Positions 50,806 to 59,577 of a stretch of DNA of 64,000 nt are shown here, piece after piece (position 1 is the stretch's first letter; every line of letters begins with the position of its first letter). This DNA comes from Hymenobacter metallicola. GTDB lineage: Bacteria; Bacteroidota; Bacteroidia; Cytophagales; Hymenobacteraceae. The stretch covers positions 465,593 to 529,592 of the forward strand of contig NZ_SRMB01000004.1 in NCBI RefSeq assembly GCF_004745645.1, given 5' to 3'. The position numbers and the translations under genes were made by a program. A model generated the notes under the pieces. The model was not told the DNA's origin. It ran no database searches and saw nothing but the letters and a program-made list of their open reading frames with translations.

Positions 50806-51963
50806 ATGATTACTACCCTACGCAACCTGTTTGCGCTGGCGCTCCTGTTGCTTTCTCTGCCCCTTGCTGCCAGCCACGTAACGTTTTACATGAACGGTCA
50901 CCCCGATGACTGGCAGCTGTTCATGAATCCGGATGCTTTTGAGGACCTTTCCAACCCCAACAGCAAAGTTGTATTCATCTACCTGACCTCCGGCGACCAA
51001 AACCTGCGCACCGGTGGGCAGGGAACTATTCCGCTCTATCAGGCCCGGGAAAACGGTGCCGTGAGTTCGGGCAGCTTTGCTTCTAATCTTGTGTTTGCCG
51101 GCACAAACAACCACCGCGTCGAGCAGGTCCAGATTAATCATCACCCCATTACGAAGTACACCTACAAAAACGCGGTGCATTACTTCATCCGCATGCCGGA
51201 TGTAACGGATTGGCAGAGCACGACCCACCTCGACCAGATGCACCGCGGCCCGCTCCCGTTGCGCACCATCGACGGCAAGACGCTTTATCCGACCTGGGCC
51301 AACTTGGTGGAAACGGTGCGGGCAATCATGGAGGAGGAAACCCAGGCCGTAGATCATTTCAACCTGAATGCCCTGGACCCCGATGCCCGCTACAACCCCG
51401 ACGACCACCCCGACCACCGCAATGCCGGCGCTATTGCCATTGATGCCTGCCACGGCCTGAAAGCCAAAATCAAGCTGTTTCAAGGCTACGCCACGGGCAT
51501 GTACCCCGAAAACCTGTCGAACGAGGAAAAGCTCAACGAATCGGCCCTGTTTGCCCTGGCCGTCAACGCAACCATCGACGCGGGCTACGACAACACCTGG
51601 GAGCCGTGGCACAAAAACTTTATCGGCAAAAACTACTACCGGCTCTACTTCGACCCGCTGAGTTTGCAGTCGAGCACGCTGCCTTCGTTTGAGGGCTTAC
51701 CGGCCTCTACCACCACGGCCAGCCTGTTTACCATGGAGTTTCTGTCGCCGCCCGGCCATTCCGATGCCGACCAGAACCTGGTGATGCAAACCATGGACCG
51801 GGTCAGCGAATACATTACCTTCCATAAGCGCCACTTCAACAACGTGCACCTGCTGATTTATGCCGTGCTGTTGCTCGGGGGCTTTCTGACCGGGCTGTAC
51901 GTCACGCGCCGCCAGCACGCGAGGGTGGCCGCTTCGCCCCCGCCGGTTCATCAGTACGCGTAG
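50806..51963 (+). CDS. PIG-L family deacetylase with C-terminal membrane anchor
   Basis: A 385-residue protein. ATG 50806 (a GTG 12 bases upstream is possible) starts a signal sequence. The PIG-L/LmbE motif NGHPDD (His32, Asp34, Asp35) and the downstream DDHPDHRNAGAIAI supply the zinc ligands, with VVFIYLTSGDQN and PLYQARENGAV between as in the family. A membrane helix (LLIYAVLLLGGFLTGLYV, about 348-365) and a short basic tail follow. Family members remove N-acetyl from GlcNAc-type substrates; here the enzyme should face the periplasm, which is unusual for most bacterial LmbE proteins. Monocistronic. Confidence 0.83.
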   Translation: MITTLRNLFALALLLLSLPLAASHVTFYMNGHPDDWQLFMNPDAFEDLSNPNSKVVFIYLTSGDQNLRTGGQGTIPLYQARENGAVSSGSFASNLVFAGTNNHRVEQVQINHHPITKYTYKNAVHYFIRMPDVTDWQSTTHLDQMHRGPLPLRTIDGKTLYPTWANLVETVRAIMEEETQAVDHFNLNALDPDARYNPDDHPDHRNAGAIAIDACHGLKAKIKLFQGYATGMYPENLSNEEKLNESALFALAVNATIDAGYDNTWEPWHKNFIGKNYYRLYFDPLSLQSSTLPSFEGLPASTTTASLFTMEFLSPPGHSDADQNLVMQTMDRVSEYITFHKRHFNNVHLLIYAVLLLGGFLTGLYVTRRQHARVAASPPPVHQYA

Positions 51964-52225
51964 GGCTCCGGCAGCGCCCAGCACCTTGCCGAATAGAACG
52001 TCAAGCAGCACGTGGTGAGGGCTGGAGTCGTGGCGCTTTCGTGCACCAGGCGCAACGGGGCTGGCAGCCGACTGCAAGGCAATGGGTTGGTTTACAGCGC
52101 ACAATAAACCACCAAGAGCGCCGGAGCAGGGCAACCAGCGCGTAAAATGAAAGTTGGGGGCCGCAATGGCTTATCTTGAGGCGCATACGGCCAAGCGCCT
52201 TGGCCCGGACCCTTTCTTTCCCGGC

Positions 52226-53782
52226 ATGCTCTCTACTCAACAACCTGCGGCTAAACCCCATTGGGTCTGGCTGCTGGCCTTTGTATTCGTCAAGATGGGG
52301 CTGCAGTACGTGGTGGTGCACCCCGTTTACGAGCTGCACCGCGACGAATTTCTGCACCTCGACCAAGGTAGCCACCTAGCCGCCGGCTACGTGTCGGTGC
52401 CCCCGCTTTCGGCCTGGGTCGCCGCGCTGATTCAGCTCCTGGGCAACTCCGAGTTCTGGGTACATTTCTTCCCGGCCCTGTTTGGCGCCCTGACGCTGGC
52501 CGTGGTGTGGGCGGCGGTGCACGAGCTGGGTGGCGGGCTGTACGCCAAAATCCTGGCCGCCACGGCCGTGCTGCTCTCGGCTCTGGTGCGCCTGAACCTG
52601 CTGTTTCAGCCCAACTCCTTCGATGTTCTGGCCTGGACAACGGCATATTACTGCCTGCTGCGGGTAGTACGCGGCGGGCAGCGGCGGTGGCTGGTGGCGC
52701 TGGGCGTTACGCTGGGCCTGGGCATGCTCAACAAGTACAATGTCGTGTTCTGGGCGGCGGGCGTGGTGCCGGCCCTGCTGCTCACGCCCCAGCGCCGCCT
52801 GCTGACCCGGCCCCGCACCTACCTGGCCGTGGCCGTGGCGCTGCTGGTATTCCTGCCCAATCTGCTCTGGCAATACCGGCATGGCTGGCCGGTGCTCTGG
52901 CATATGCAGGAGCTGCAGCGCAGTCAGCTGGTGCACGTCGAGCGGGCCGATTTCTTCAAGGAGCAGCTGCTGTTTTTCTTCAACAGCCTGGCGGTGCTGG
53001 TGGCCGCGGCCGTGGGCCTGGTGCGCTTCGCGCCGCTGCGGCCCTACCGGTTTGTGGGCCTGGCAGTGCTGTTTTCCCTGCTGCTATTTGGCGCTATGCG
53101 GGCCAAAGCCTACTACGCCATCGGCCTCTATCCTATTCTGCTGGCCGTGGGCAGCGTGTACCTGGAGCACGTACTGCAGCACGACTGGCGGCGCTACCTG
53201 CGGCCGGCCTTGCTGCTGCTTATCGGGCTGCTCTTTCTGCCCCTGCTGCGCGTAGCCTTCCCGCTGCAGACGCCCGAGGAAATTCGGCAAAACCCGGGCG
53301 TGTATGAGCAGCTGGGCCTACTGCGCTGGGAAGACGGCAAAAACCACGAGCTGCCCCAGGACTTTGCCGACATGATTAGCTGGCGCGAAATGGCGGGGCT
53401 GGCCCTGCAAGGCTACCGGCAGCTTACGCCCGCGGAGCAAGAACACCTGCTCATTATCACCGACAACTACGGCGAGGCCGGGGCGCTGAACTTCTACAAC
53501 CACGGCCGCATGCCCCCGGCCGTGTCTTACAACGCTGACTACGTGTACTGGTTCCCGCCGCTGGAAGGCGTGCGGGTCGTTATGCTGGTCACCGAGGACG
53601 ACTTGGAAGCCGACGACGCCGTGCACTTTGCCTCCAGCCAGCTCATCGGCCGGGTACAAAACCCCTTGGCCCGCGAGAAAGGCACGCTAGTGTACCTGCT
53701 GCGCGGGCCTGATGCGGCCATTATTGCCGAAGTGCGCCAGCAGGTACAGAGCGAGCAACGTCGGATGCGCGGGTTGCCGTAG
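52226..53782 (+). CDS. glycosyltransferase family 39-like membrane protein (ArnT/PMT type)
   Basis: A 518-residue polytopic inner-membrane protein. ATG 52226 is preferred to 52154 because TATCTTGA, a near -7 element, lies between them (52174). The GT39/ArnT pattern is visible: YELHRDEFLHLDQGSHLAAGY near residues 36-56, with the catalytic Asp-Glu pair and the PPLSAWVAALIQLLG segment, then about ten hydrophobic helices and a C-terminal periplasmic domain (about 400-518). It should move a sugar from a lipid-phosphate donor to lipid A, protein or another acceptor; the acceptor is unknown. Its 3' end overlaps the convergent DUF1990 gene by 62 bases. Confidence 0.87.
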   Translation: MLSTQQPAAKPHWVWLLAFVFVKMGLQYVVVHPVYELHRDEFLHLDQGSHLAAGYVSVPPLSAWVAALIQLLGNSEFWVHFFPALFGALTLAVVWAAVHELGGGLYAKILAATAVLLSALVRLNLLFQPNSFDVLAWTTAYYCLLRVVRGGQRRWLVALGVTLGLGMLNKYNVVFWAAGVVPALLLTPQRRLLTRPRTYLAVAVALLVFLPNLLWQYRHGWPVLWHMQELQRSQLVHVERADFFKEQLLFFFNSLAVLVAAAVGLVRFAPLRPYRFVGLAVLFSLLLFGAMRAKAYYAIGLYPILLAVGSVYLEHVLQHDWRRYLRPALLLLIGLLFLPLLRVAFPLQTPEEIRQNPGVYEQLGLLRWEDGKNHELPQDFADMISWREMAGLALQGYRQLTPAEQEHLLIITDNYGEAGALNFYNHGRMPPAVSYNADYVYWFPPLEGVRVVMLVTEDDLEADDAVHFASSQLIGRVQNPLAREKGTLVYLLRGPDAAIIAEVRQQVQSEQRRMRGLP

Positions 53783-54431
53783 CGCCGGTTTCGAGCATTT
53801 CTACTACCTGTTCCCGCAGCCGCTTTAGCGACTCGTGGGCAAAGCGGCGCTGCAGCATCCGGCCAAACAGCTTGAAGCCCAACCAGTAGAACGGGTTGCG
53901 GATGCGGCCCACCTGCGAATAGGCATGAATGCGGAACACAACCCGGCCTGAAGTAAGGTTTTTGTGGATGGTAAACTCAATCTGGCCCCGCTCGAAGTGG
54001 CCTTCTAGGGTATAGTAGTTGTAGCCCCATACCTGCTCCTGGCTGCCGTCGGGCAGGGTACGGGTTTCGTCCGTAACGCCGCCAATGCGCACTCCGAACC
54101 AGAAGGTAAAGAACAGAAACTGGCCGCGCAGCACCATGGTGCGGTTTTCCAGGGGCGTGTCGGGCACGAAGATGCCCGTTATCAGATCCGACGGCGGGAA
54201 GGTATAGTTGCGCAGAATCGTTTGGCCGGCCTGCCAGGAACCATGCGCGGCCGGCGGGCCGGGCTGCTCGGCGGGCAGTTCGGTTTCGTAGTCGTCGATG
54301 CGCCAACCGTTGTCGGCCGTGTACTCAGCCCGGCGCTCCAAGTCGAAGTTGACTTTGGCTTTGCTGTAGGCGTCGAGGCGGGCCCGCTGCACTTCCCAGA
54401 GCGGCGGCGTGGTGGTCGTGGGCTTAGGCAT
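53721..54431 (-). CDS. DUF1990 family protein (downstream copy)
   Basis: A 236-residue soluble protein on the - strand. Start 54431 is chosen because it overlaps the upstream gene by eight bases; a Met 36 bases further up would overlap more. DUF1990 features: YTADNGWRIDDYETEL, then GQTILRNYTFPPSDLITGIF, RTMVLRGQFLFFTFWFGVRIG, and HSLK-type C-terminal FAHESLKRLREQV. The fold is a START/SRPBCC-like beta barrel. The function is unknown. Together with the preceding gene it forms a tandem pair of related proteins, suggesting a dimer or duplicate. Confidence 0.7.
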   Translation of the reverse strand: MPKPTTTTPPLWEVQRARLDAYSKAKVNFDLERRAEYTADNGWRIDDYETELPAEQPGPPAAHGSWQAGQTILRNYTFPPSDLITGIFVPDTPLENRTMVLRGQFLFFTFWFGVRIGGVTDETRTLPDGSQEQVWGYNYYTLEGHFERGQIEFTIHKNLTSGRVVFRIHAYSQVGRIRNPFYWLGFKLFGRMLQRRFAHESLKRLREQVVEMLETGATATRASDVARSVPAGALRQ

Positions 54432-54993
54432 GGGCGTGGGCTTGTTCACTGTCCTTATCGTGTTCAATGGTTTCGACCTGCACCGGGCCGTGGGCGTGGC
54501 CGCCGCTGGCCTGGGCGACCTTCTGGCAAAACAGCTCCCAGGTTTGCTGCTGCACCTTTTTGCCCATGCCCAGCGTGTCGTAGGTGAAGGCCACCAGCCC
54601 GTCGCGGGAGCGGGCCCAGGAGTGAATTTCGAAGCGCAGCGTGTCGTGGCGGCGGCCCGCGGGCCCCACCGAAAACCGGATGCGGCCCGCCTCGGGGTGG
54701 TCCTCCAGGGTCACAAACTCGAAGCAGTCCTCCGTGACTTCCGTCACGCGCACCGAGCCGTTCCAGGGGCCCAGAATTTTGATGGAAAACTCGTCGCCCT
54801 GGCGCAGGCGCTGCTCCTGGCCCTTTACCTTTTCAAACTGCGCCAGCAAATCGGGGGAATAATGGGCCACGTTGCACTGAATAGCCTCCATGAGTTGCTG
54901 AGCCGACAAGGCGGGCTGGTCGATATCGATATAGTAGCGGCGCTCAAACAGGGGGCCGGAGCCGGTGCTGGCGGGTTGCTCGGGTTTGGTCAT
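54424..54993 (-). CDS. DUF1990-like protein (upstream copy)
   Basis: A 189-residue soluble protein on the - strand, first gene of a two-gene unit. The ATG at 54993 is chosen; the longer open frame starts in the upstream promoter region. It shares the SRPBCC-like layout with the next gene: YYIDIDQPALSAQQLMEAI, DEFSIKILGPWNGSVRVTEV, then DCFEFVTLEDHPEAGRIRFSV and a C-terminal helix. The C-terminus is His-rich (HAHGP, QAHAHA), which could bind metal. Assignment to the DUF1990 family is weaker than for its neighbour. Confidence 0.6.
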   Translation of the reverse strand: MTKPEQPASTGSGPLFERRYYIDIDQPALSAQQLMEAIQCNVAHYSPDLLAQFEKVKGQEQRLRQGDEFSIKILGPWNGSVRVTEVTEDCFEFVTLEDHPEAGRIRFSVGPAGRRHDTLRFEIHSWARSRDGLVAFTYDTLGMGKKVQQQTWELFCQKVAQASGGHAHGPVQVETIEHDKDSEQAHAHA

Positions 54994-55102
54994 GATTTTT
55001 CTGGCCGCCGGGTGGGTGAAACCGGCCGCCAAGGTCCTAACGCGGGCCGTCGGGCGCGGGTTGGCTTTTGCTCCTGGCCAGGCCCGCCCGCCTAAATTCG
55101 AC

Positions 55103-55110
55103 TACTTTTG
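55103..55110 (+). promoter_or_regulatory. -7 element for the GT87 gene
   Basis: TACTTTTG is an exact TAnnTTTG match 31 bases upstream of ATG 55141 and supports that start over one at 55108, which would lie inside the promoter. Confidence 0.45.
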
Positions 55111-55140
55111 CGGCCACTTTCATTAGCCTCGCTCTGCCGC

Positions 55141-56343
55141 ATGCGCACTTCTTCCCGGCTCCCTCAGTTTGTGCTTACCCCACGTTTTGTTGTGATTCTC
55201 TACGCCATCGTCACGGTGGTTGTCAGCTTTCAGCATTACTTCAAAAACACGATTAACAACTACCTGATCTTCGTCAAGCCGTTTTTCAATTTGATTGAAG
55301 GCAAAAACCTCTACCTCGAATACCCCGAGTACTACTACGACACCTACAAGTACAGCCCCGCCTTTGCCCTGTTCATGGGCGTCTTTGCCTGGATGCCCAA
55401 CTGGCTGGGGGTGCTGGGCTGGGACATTCTCAACAACGTGGTGCTCTACACGGCCGGGCGGCGCCTGTTTCCGCAGGTACGGCGGCAGCTGGTGTTTTTG
55501 CTGCTGGTCTTCATCGACATGATGACGGCCCTGCACAACGTGCAGGCCAACTGCCTGCTGGTGGGCCTGATGCTGTGGACCTATATCAATCTGGAAAACA
55601 AAAAGCCCGTCTGGGCCGGCCTGTGTTTGGCGCTGGCCTTCATGATTAAGATTTACGGCATCGGCATTGGGGTGCTGTTCCTGTTTTATCCGGGCTTCTG
55701 GCGCAACAGCCTGTGGGCCGCTTTCTGGCTGGCCCTGCTGGCCTTGTCTCCCCTGCTGGTCGTAAACTGGGCCGAATTCCAGCTGATTTACAAGGGCTGG
55801 TACGACATCGTGCGGGCCTCGGCCACGGGCGTGCAGCTCTCGGTGATGGGCGTGCTCGAAACCTGGTTTGGCCTGCAGGTGTCGAAGGGGGCGGTGCAGC
55901 TCACGGGCCTGGTCATTCTGCTCGTGCCGCTGGGCTACTTCCGGGCCTGGCGCGAAACCCACTACCGCCGCCTCTATGTATCGTCCATCCTGATTTTCGT
56001 GGTGATTTTCAACCAGATGGCTGAGTCGCCCACCTTTATGATGCCGGTCGTTGGCTTCGTATTCTGGTTTATGCACTACCGCCGCAGCACCCAGCTGGCC
56101 TGGCCCCTGTTTGTGCTGGCGGCCCTGTTTACCAGCTTGTCGGCCACCGATATGTACCCGCACTTTATCCGGGAGGAAATCTTCGACCCCTATAAGGTAA
56201 AGGCCGTGCCCATGATTCTGGCCTGGCTGCTTATCCAGGGGCAGCTACTTTACTACCCGCGCTGGCGTGAGCGGCTGGCCGCCTCCGCCGAAGCTACCGA
56301 GCAGGAAAGCCTGCGGGCCGAAGCCGCCGCCTCGGCCGCCTAA
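55141..56343 (+). CDS. GT87 / DUF2029-type membrane glycosyltransferase
   Basis: A 400-residue polytopic inner-membrane protein with about ten hydrophobic helices. The GT87 pattern is present: an early periplasmic loop with NLYLEYPEYYYDTYKYSPAF near residues 53-75 followed by FMGVFAWMP, then LFPQVRRQLVFLLLV. Members use lipid-linked sugars, for example in arabinan or mannan assembly; the role in this organism is unknown. The C-terminus is Ala/Glu-rich. A terminator follows the stop after 30 bases. Confidence 0.8.
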   Translation: MRTSSRLPQFVLTPRFVVILYAIVTVVVSFQHYFKNTINNYLIFVKPFFNLIEGKNLYLEYPEYYYDTYKYSPAFALFMGVFAWMPNWLGVLGWDILNNVVLYTAGRRLFPQVRRQLVFLLLVFIDMMTALHNVQANCLLVGLMLWTYINLENKKPVWAGLCLALAFMIKIYGIGIGVLFLFYPGFWRNSLWAAFWLALLALSPLLVVNWAEFQLIYKGWYDIVRASATGVQLSVMGVLETWFGLQVSKGAVQLTGLVILLVPLGYFRAWRETHYRRLYVSSILIFVVIFNQMAESPTFMMPVVGFVFWFMHYRRSTQLAWPLFVLAALFTSLSATDMYPHFIREEIFDPYKVKAVPMILAWLLIQGQLLYYPRWRERLAASAEATEQESLRAEAAASAA

Positions 56344-56373
56344 GTCACCGGCCAGCCGCTGCCCCGCATTGCC

Positions 56374-56414
56374 AAAAGCCCCGCCCTGCCGTATAGCAGC
56401 AGGCGGGGCTTTTT
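56374..56414 (+). terminator. terminator of the GT87 gene
   Basis: AAAAGCCCCGCC (56374-56385) pairs with GGCGGGGCTTTT (56402-56413), followed by T. Confidence 0.88.
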
Positions 56415-56471
56415 CGTGCCTGAACCGGCCCGCCCGAACGACAACTCACTCTCTTACCACCTGACCGCCCC

Positions 56472-57152
56472 GTGTACCGCCCCTACCACCCGCCCGCCGA
56501 CCCCCAGCTTGTGCGCGAGCTGACCCAGACCCAGCAGGAGCTGCGCACCCACGTGCGCCTGCTGCCCCTTACCCACGAGCCCGAGTTCATAGCCGGCTGC
56601 GACTCCTCCTTTCCCACGCCCGAAACGATTCTGTCGGTGTTTGTGGTGCTGCGGTTTCCGTCATTGGAGCTGGTTGAAAAGGTGTGGCATACTGGCCCGG
56701 TGGAAGTGCCCTACGTGCCGGGCTTCCTCTCGTTCCGGGAGGCGCCCAACGTGCTGCGGACCTACGAAAAGCTTAGCCAGAAGCCTGATATCATCATGGT
56801 CGACGGCCACGGCATTGCTCACCCGCGCCGCATGGGCATTGCGGCCCACATCGGCGTCCTGCTCGACAAGCCCAGCTTCGGCGTGGCCAAGCAAAAACTC
56901 ACCGGCAGCTTCACCGAGCCGGCCGTTACCAAAGGCAGCATCAGCCCTCTGACCGACAAAAGCGGGGAACTGCTGGGCGAGGTCATTCGGTCTAAAGACA
57001 AGGTGCTACCCCTGTTTGTGAGCCCCGGCCACCGCTGCGACCAGGCCACGGCCACCCGCCTGACGCTGGCCTGCCTGCGCGGCTACAAGCTGCCCGAGCC
57101 CACCCGCCTGGCCGACCACTGGGCCGAGGAGTTCAAGAAAGAACTGCGTTAG
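56472..57152 (+). CDS. nfi: endonuclease V
   Basis: A 226-residue nuclease that cuts the second phosphodiester bond 3' to deoxyinosine in DNA (or inosine in RNA). The start codon is GTG 56472. Catalytic residues line up with E. coli EndoV: Asp44 in AGCDSSF, Glu90 in FLSFREAPN, and Asp111 in MVDGHGIAHPRR, with the RRMGIAAHIGVLLDKPSFGVAK segment following. The C-terminus (SPGHRCDQATATRLTL) is also typical. Length is normal. Convergent with the GluQ-RS gene, 21 bases apart. Confidence 0.94.
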   Translation: MYRPYHPPADPQLVRELTQTQQELRTHVRLLPLTHEPEFIAGCDSSFPTPETILSVFVVLRFPSLELVEKVWHTGPVEVPYVPGFLSFREAPNVLRTYEKLSQKPDIIMVDGHGIAHPRRMGIAAHIGVLLDKPSFGVAKQKLTGSFTEPAVTKGSISPLTDKSGELLGEVIRSKDKVLPLFVSPGHRCDQATATRLTLACLRGYKLPEPTRLADHWAEEFKKELR

Positions 57153-57173
57153 CAAGCTGCTGGCTCCGGGTCC

Positions 57174-58082
57174 TTAGCTGATAGCTGCCGTTTCGAAGGC
57201 GGAGCGCAGGGCCTCCAACGAATGCCCGGCTTCCTCGGGCAGCTTCAGCAACCGGGCCACGGCCGCAAAAACCGGGCGGGGCGACGTGGATTCGGTTATG
57301 ATGCCGCGGTCCAGGGGCTGCTGCTGCGACTTGGACAGCTTGCCTCCGTCGGGGCCGGGTAGCAGGGAGTGGTGCACGAGCCGGGTTTGCAGGAAAGAAT
57401 TGGTATCTGCCGTTTTGCTCGCCAGCCAGCGTTGGGCCGCCGTGCTGGGTAGCAAATCGACGCCCCGCACAATGAGCGTGGTGCCCAGGCGCACATCATC
57501 GACCACCGAGCCAATCTGGTACGCCGGTATGCCATCCTTTTTGCGCACCACAAAGTCGCCCAGCTCCCGGGCTAGCTCGATGGCCAGGGGCCCCTGCCAC
57601 AGGTCGGTAAAGGGCACCACAGTGGTCGGGGGCACAAAAGCGCGCCAGGCCGTATCGGGGGCGTCCAGATTCAGGGTTTTGCTTGGGCAGCTCCCGGTAT
57701 AATGGCCGCTCGGCGACTGGGCCAGCACCTGGGTGCGGGAGCAGGTGCAGGCGTATAGCAGGCCCGTCTGGCGCCGCAACTCATCCAGAAACTGCTGGTA
57801 CTCGGGTAGGTGGTGCAGCTGGGAAAAGTTACGCTCAAAATCCTCCGGGCCACTGGGGCCGTGGTCGTAGTCGATGCCGAGCCAGTCGATGGTTTGAAAG
57901 ATATTGTCCAGGTAAGCCGGCCGGAGCCGGGCCCGGTCCAGGTCGTCGATACGCAGGTGCAACACGCCGTAGGCCCGACGTACGATTAGCCAGGTCAAGA
58001 CAAAGTTGACGGCATTCCCCAGGTGCAAGTACCCGCTGGGCGTGGGCGCCAGACGCGACACAATAGGGGCAGAATACGGCAT
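57174..58082 (-). CDS. gluQ: glutamyl-queuosine tRNA(Asp) synthetase (GluQ-RS)
   Basis: A 302-residue truncated glutamyl-tRNA synthetase paralogue that lacks the anticodon-binding domain and transfers Glu to queuosine in tRNA-Asp. HIGH-type motif GYLHLGN is at about residues 17-23, the KMSKS-like KLSKS near 252, and the zinc site CTC(x)n Y(x)3 C is visible in YACTCSRTQ and HYTGSCPSK. It differs from full GltX in length. Transcribed on the - strand; the next + gene starts 160 bases away across an AT-rich shared promoter region. Confidence 0.9.
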   Translation of the reverse strand: MPYSAPIVSRLAPTPSGYLHLGNAVNFVLTWLIVRRAYGVLHLRIDDLDRARLRPAYLDNIFQTIDWLGIDYDHGPSGPEDFERNFSQLHHLPEYQQFLDELRRQTGLLYACTCSRTQVLAQSPSGHYTGSCPSKTLNLDAPDTAWRAFVPPTTVVPFTDLWQGPLAIELARELGDFVVRKKDGIPAYQIGSVVDDVRLGTTLIVRGVDLLPSTAAQRWLASKTADTNSFLQTRLVHHSLLPGPDGGKLSKSQQQPLDRGIITESTSPRPVFAAVARLLKLPEEAGHSLEALRSAFETAAIS

Positions 58083-58242
58083 AAAGCGGAGCTACTAATG
58101 GGGTGGGGCGAGCAGGATACAATTATAGAAAACAATAAAAATCCAACCTCTATTATGCATAATTCACTATTTTATATAATGCGCTACTAGCCGATTAAAC
58201 GCGGAGGCCCACCTGGTGTTTAAGTGGCTCACACTCTTACTC

Positions 58243-59568
58243 ATGAAACACTTTCTACGCTTGCTGCTTCTGCTTACCCTGAGTTTCACAAAGCCAGTAG
58301 CCGCTCAGCAGCAGCTGTATTACCCGCCCCTGGCCGGTACTGCCTGGGCTACGGTGTCGCCCCAGTCCCTGGGCTGGTGCCCGCCGGCTCAGGATTCGTT
58401 GCTGGCTTTTCTGGGCCGCAAGCATACCAAGTCGTTTATCGTACTCAAGGACGGACGCATCGCGCTGGAGCATTACTTCGGCACTTTCACCCAGGATTCG
58501 GTATGGTACTGGGCCTCGGCGGGCAAGTCGCTGACGGCGGTACTGGCAGGCTTGGCCCAGCAGGAAGGCATTCTGAGCACTGAAGACTCGGTTTCCCGCT
58601 TTCTGGGCCGGGGCTGGACCTCGGCTCCCGCGGCCAAGGAACGACTGATTCGGGTGCGCCATCAGCTCACGATGACCACCGGCCTCGACGACACGCCCCC
58701 GGCTCCCTGCGACAATGAAAGCTCGGTGGCCAGCTGCCTGCGCTACCGCACCGACGCGGGCACGCGCTGGGCTTACCACACTGGGGCTTACCGACTGCTG
58801 CAGGACGAAATTGCAACCGCCAGCAATGTAACGATCAACCAGTTCACCAACCAGCGCCTGGGCAACCGCATCGGCATGGCCGGCGCCTGGCGCAACTACG
58901 TGTATTACAGCCGGGCCCGCGACATGGCCCGTTTTGGCTTGCTGATGCTGAGCCGCGGCTCCTGGAACGGCACGGCTATCCTGCGCGACACGGCCTATTT
59001 CCGCCGCATGACCACGCCTTCCCAACCCCTGAACCGCTCCTACGGTTACTTGTGGTGGCTCAACGGGCAGCCGTCCTACATGCTGCCCCAGTCCCAGCTT
59101 ACCTTCAGCGGCCCGCTGGTGCCCACGGCCCCTGCCGACCTGCTTGCGGCCCTGGGCAAGAACGACCAGAAAATTTACGTGGTACCCAGCCTGGGCTTGG
59201 TCGTGGTCCGCCAGGGGCAGTCGGCGGAGGCCAGTAAGCTGGCCGTTTCCTCTTTCGATACCGAGCTGTGGGGTTACCTCATGCGGCTGTACTGCCCACC
59301 CACGACCACGGCTCCGGCCCGCCCGCGCCTACCGCTGCAACTCTACCCCAACCCCGCCACCCAGCACCTCACTATTCACTCCGCCCCTACGGCCACGGGC
59401 TTGTGGCTGCGTTGCGCCGACCTGCTGGGCCGGGAAATTACCCGGCAGCCCCTGCCGGCTGCGGGCCTGACGCTAGACGTGGCCGCCTGGCCCGCGGGAG
59501 TATATCTGGTGCAGGCACTCGACTCCCAGGGCTCGGCAACTGGCACCCAACGCTTTATCAAGCAGTAG
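58243..59568 (+). CDS. serine hydrolase (beta-lactamase-like) with T9SS sorting domain
   Basis: A 441-residue secreted protein; ATG 58243 begins a signal peptide (FLRLLLLLTLSFTKPVAAQ). Catalytic-domain motif SAGK has Ser92 and Lys95. In the second motif region (RWAYHTGAYRLL) the expected YxN reads YHT, so the Asn is replaced by Thr. GKNDQKIYVVPSLGLVVV takes the place of the third motif. A T9SS sorting domain (about 365-441: LQLYPNPATQHL, AGVYLVQALD, TQRFIKQ) exports it across the outer membrane. It may be a surface esterase or D-aminopeptidase; activity is uncertain given the variant motif. Confidence 0.87.
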   Translation: MKHFLRLLLLLTLSFTKPVAAQQQLYYPPLAGTAWATVSPQSLGWCPPAQDSLLAFLGRKHTKSFIVLKDGRIALEHYFGTFTQDSVWYWASAGKSLTAVLAGLAQQEGILSTEDSVSRFLGRGWTSAPAAKERLIRVRHQLTMTTGLDDTPPAPCDNESSVASCLRYRTDAGTRWAYHTGAYRLLQDEIATASNVTINQFTNQRLGNRIGMAGAWRNYVYYSRARDMARFGLLMLSRGSWNGTAILRDTAYFRRMTTPSQPLNRSYGYLWWLNGQPSYMLPQSQLTFSGPLVPTAPADLLAALGKNDQKIYVVPSLGLVVVRQGQSAEASKLAVSSFDTELWGYLMRLYCPPTTTAPARPRLPLQLYPNPATQHLTIHSAPTATGLWLRCADLLGREITRQPLPAAGLTLDVAAWPAGVYLVQALDSQGSATGTQRFIKQ

Positions 59569-59577
59569 CTTCTGCGC

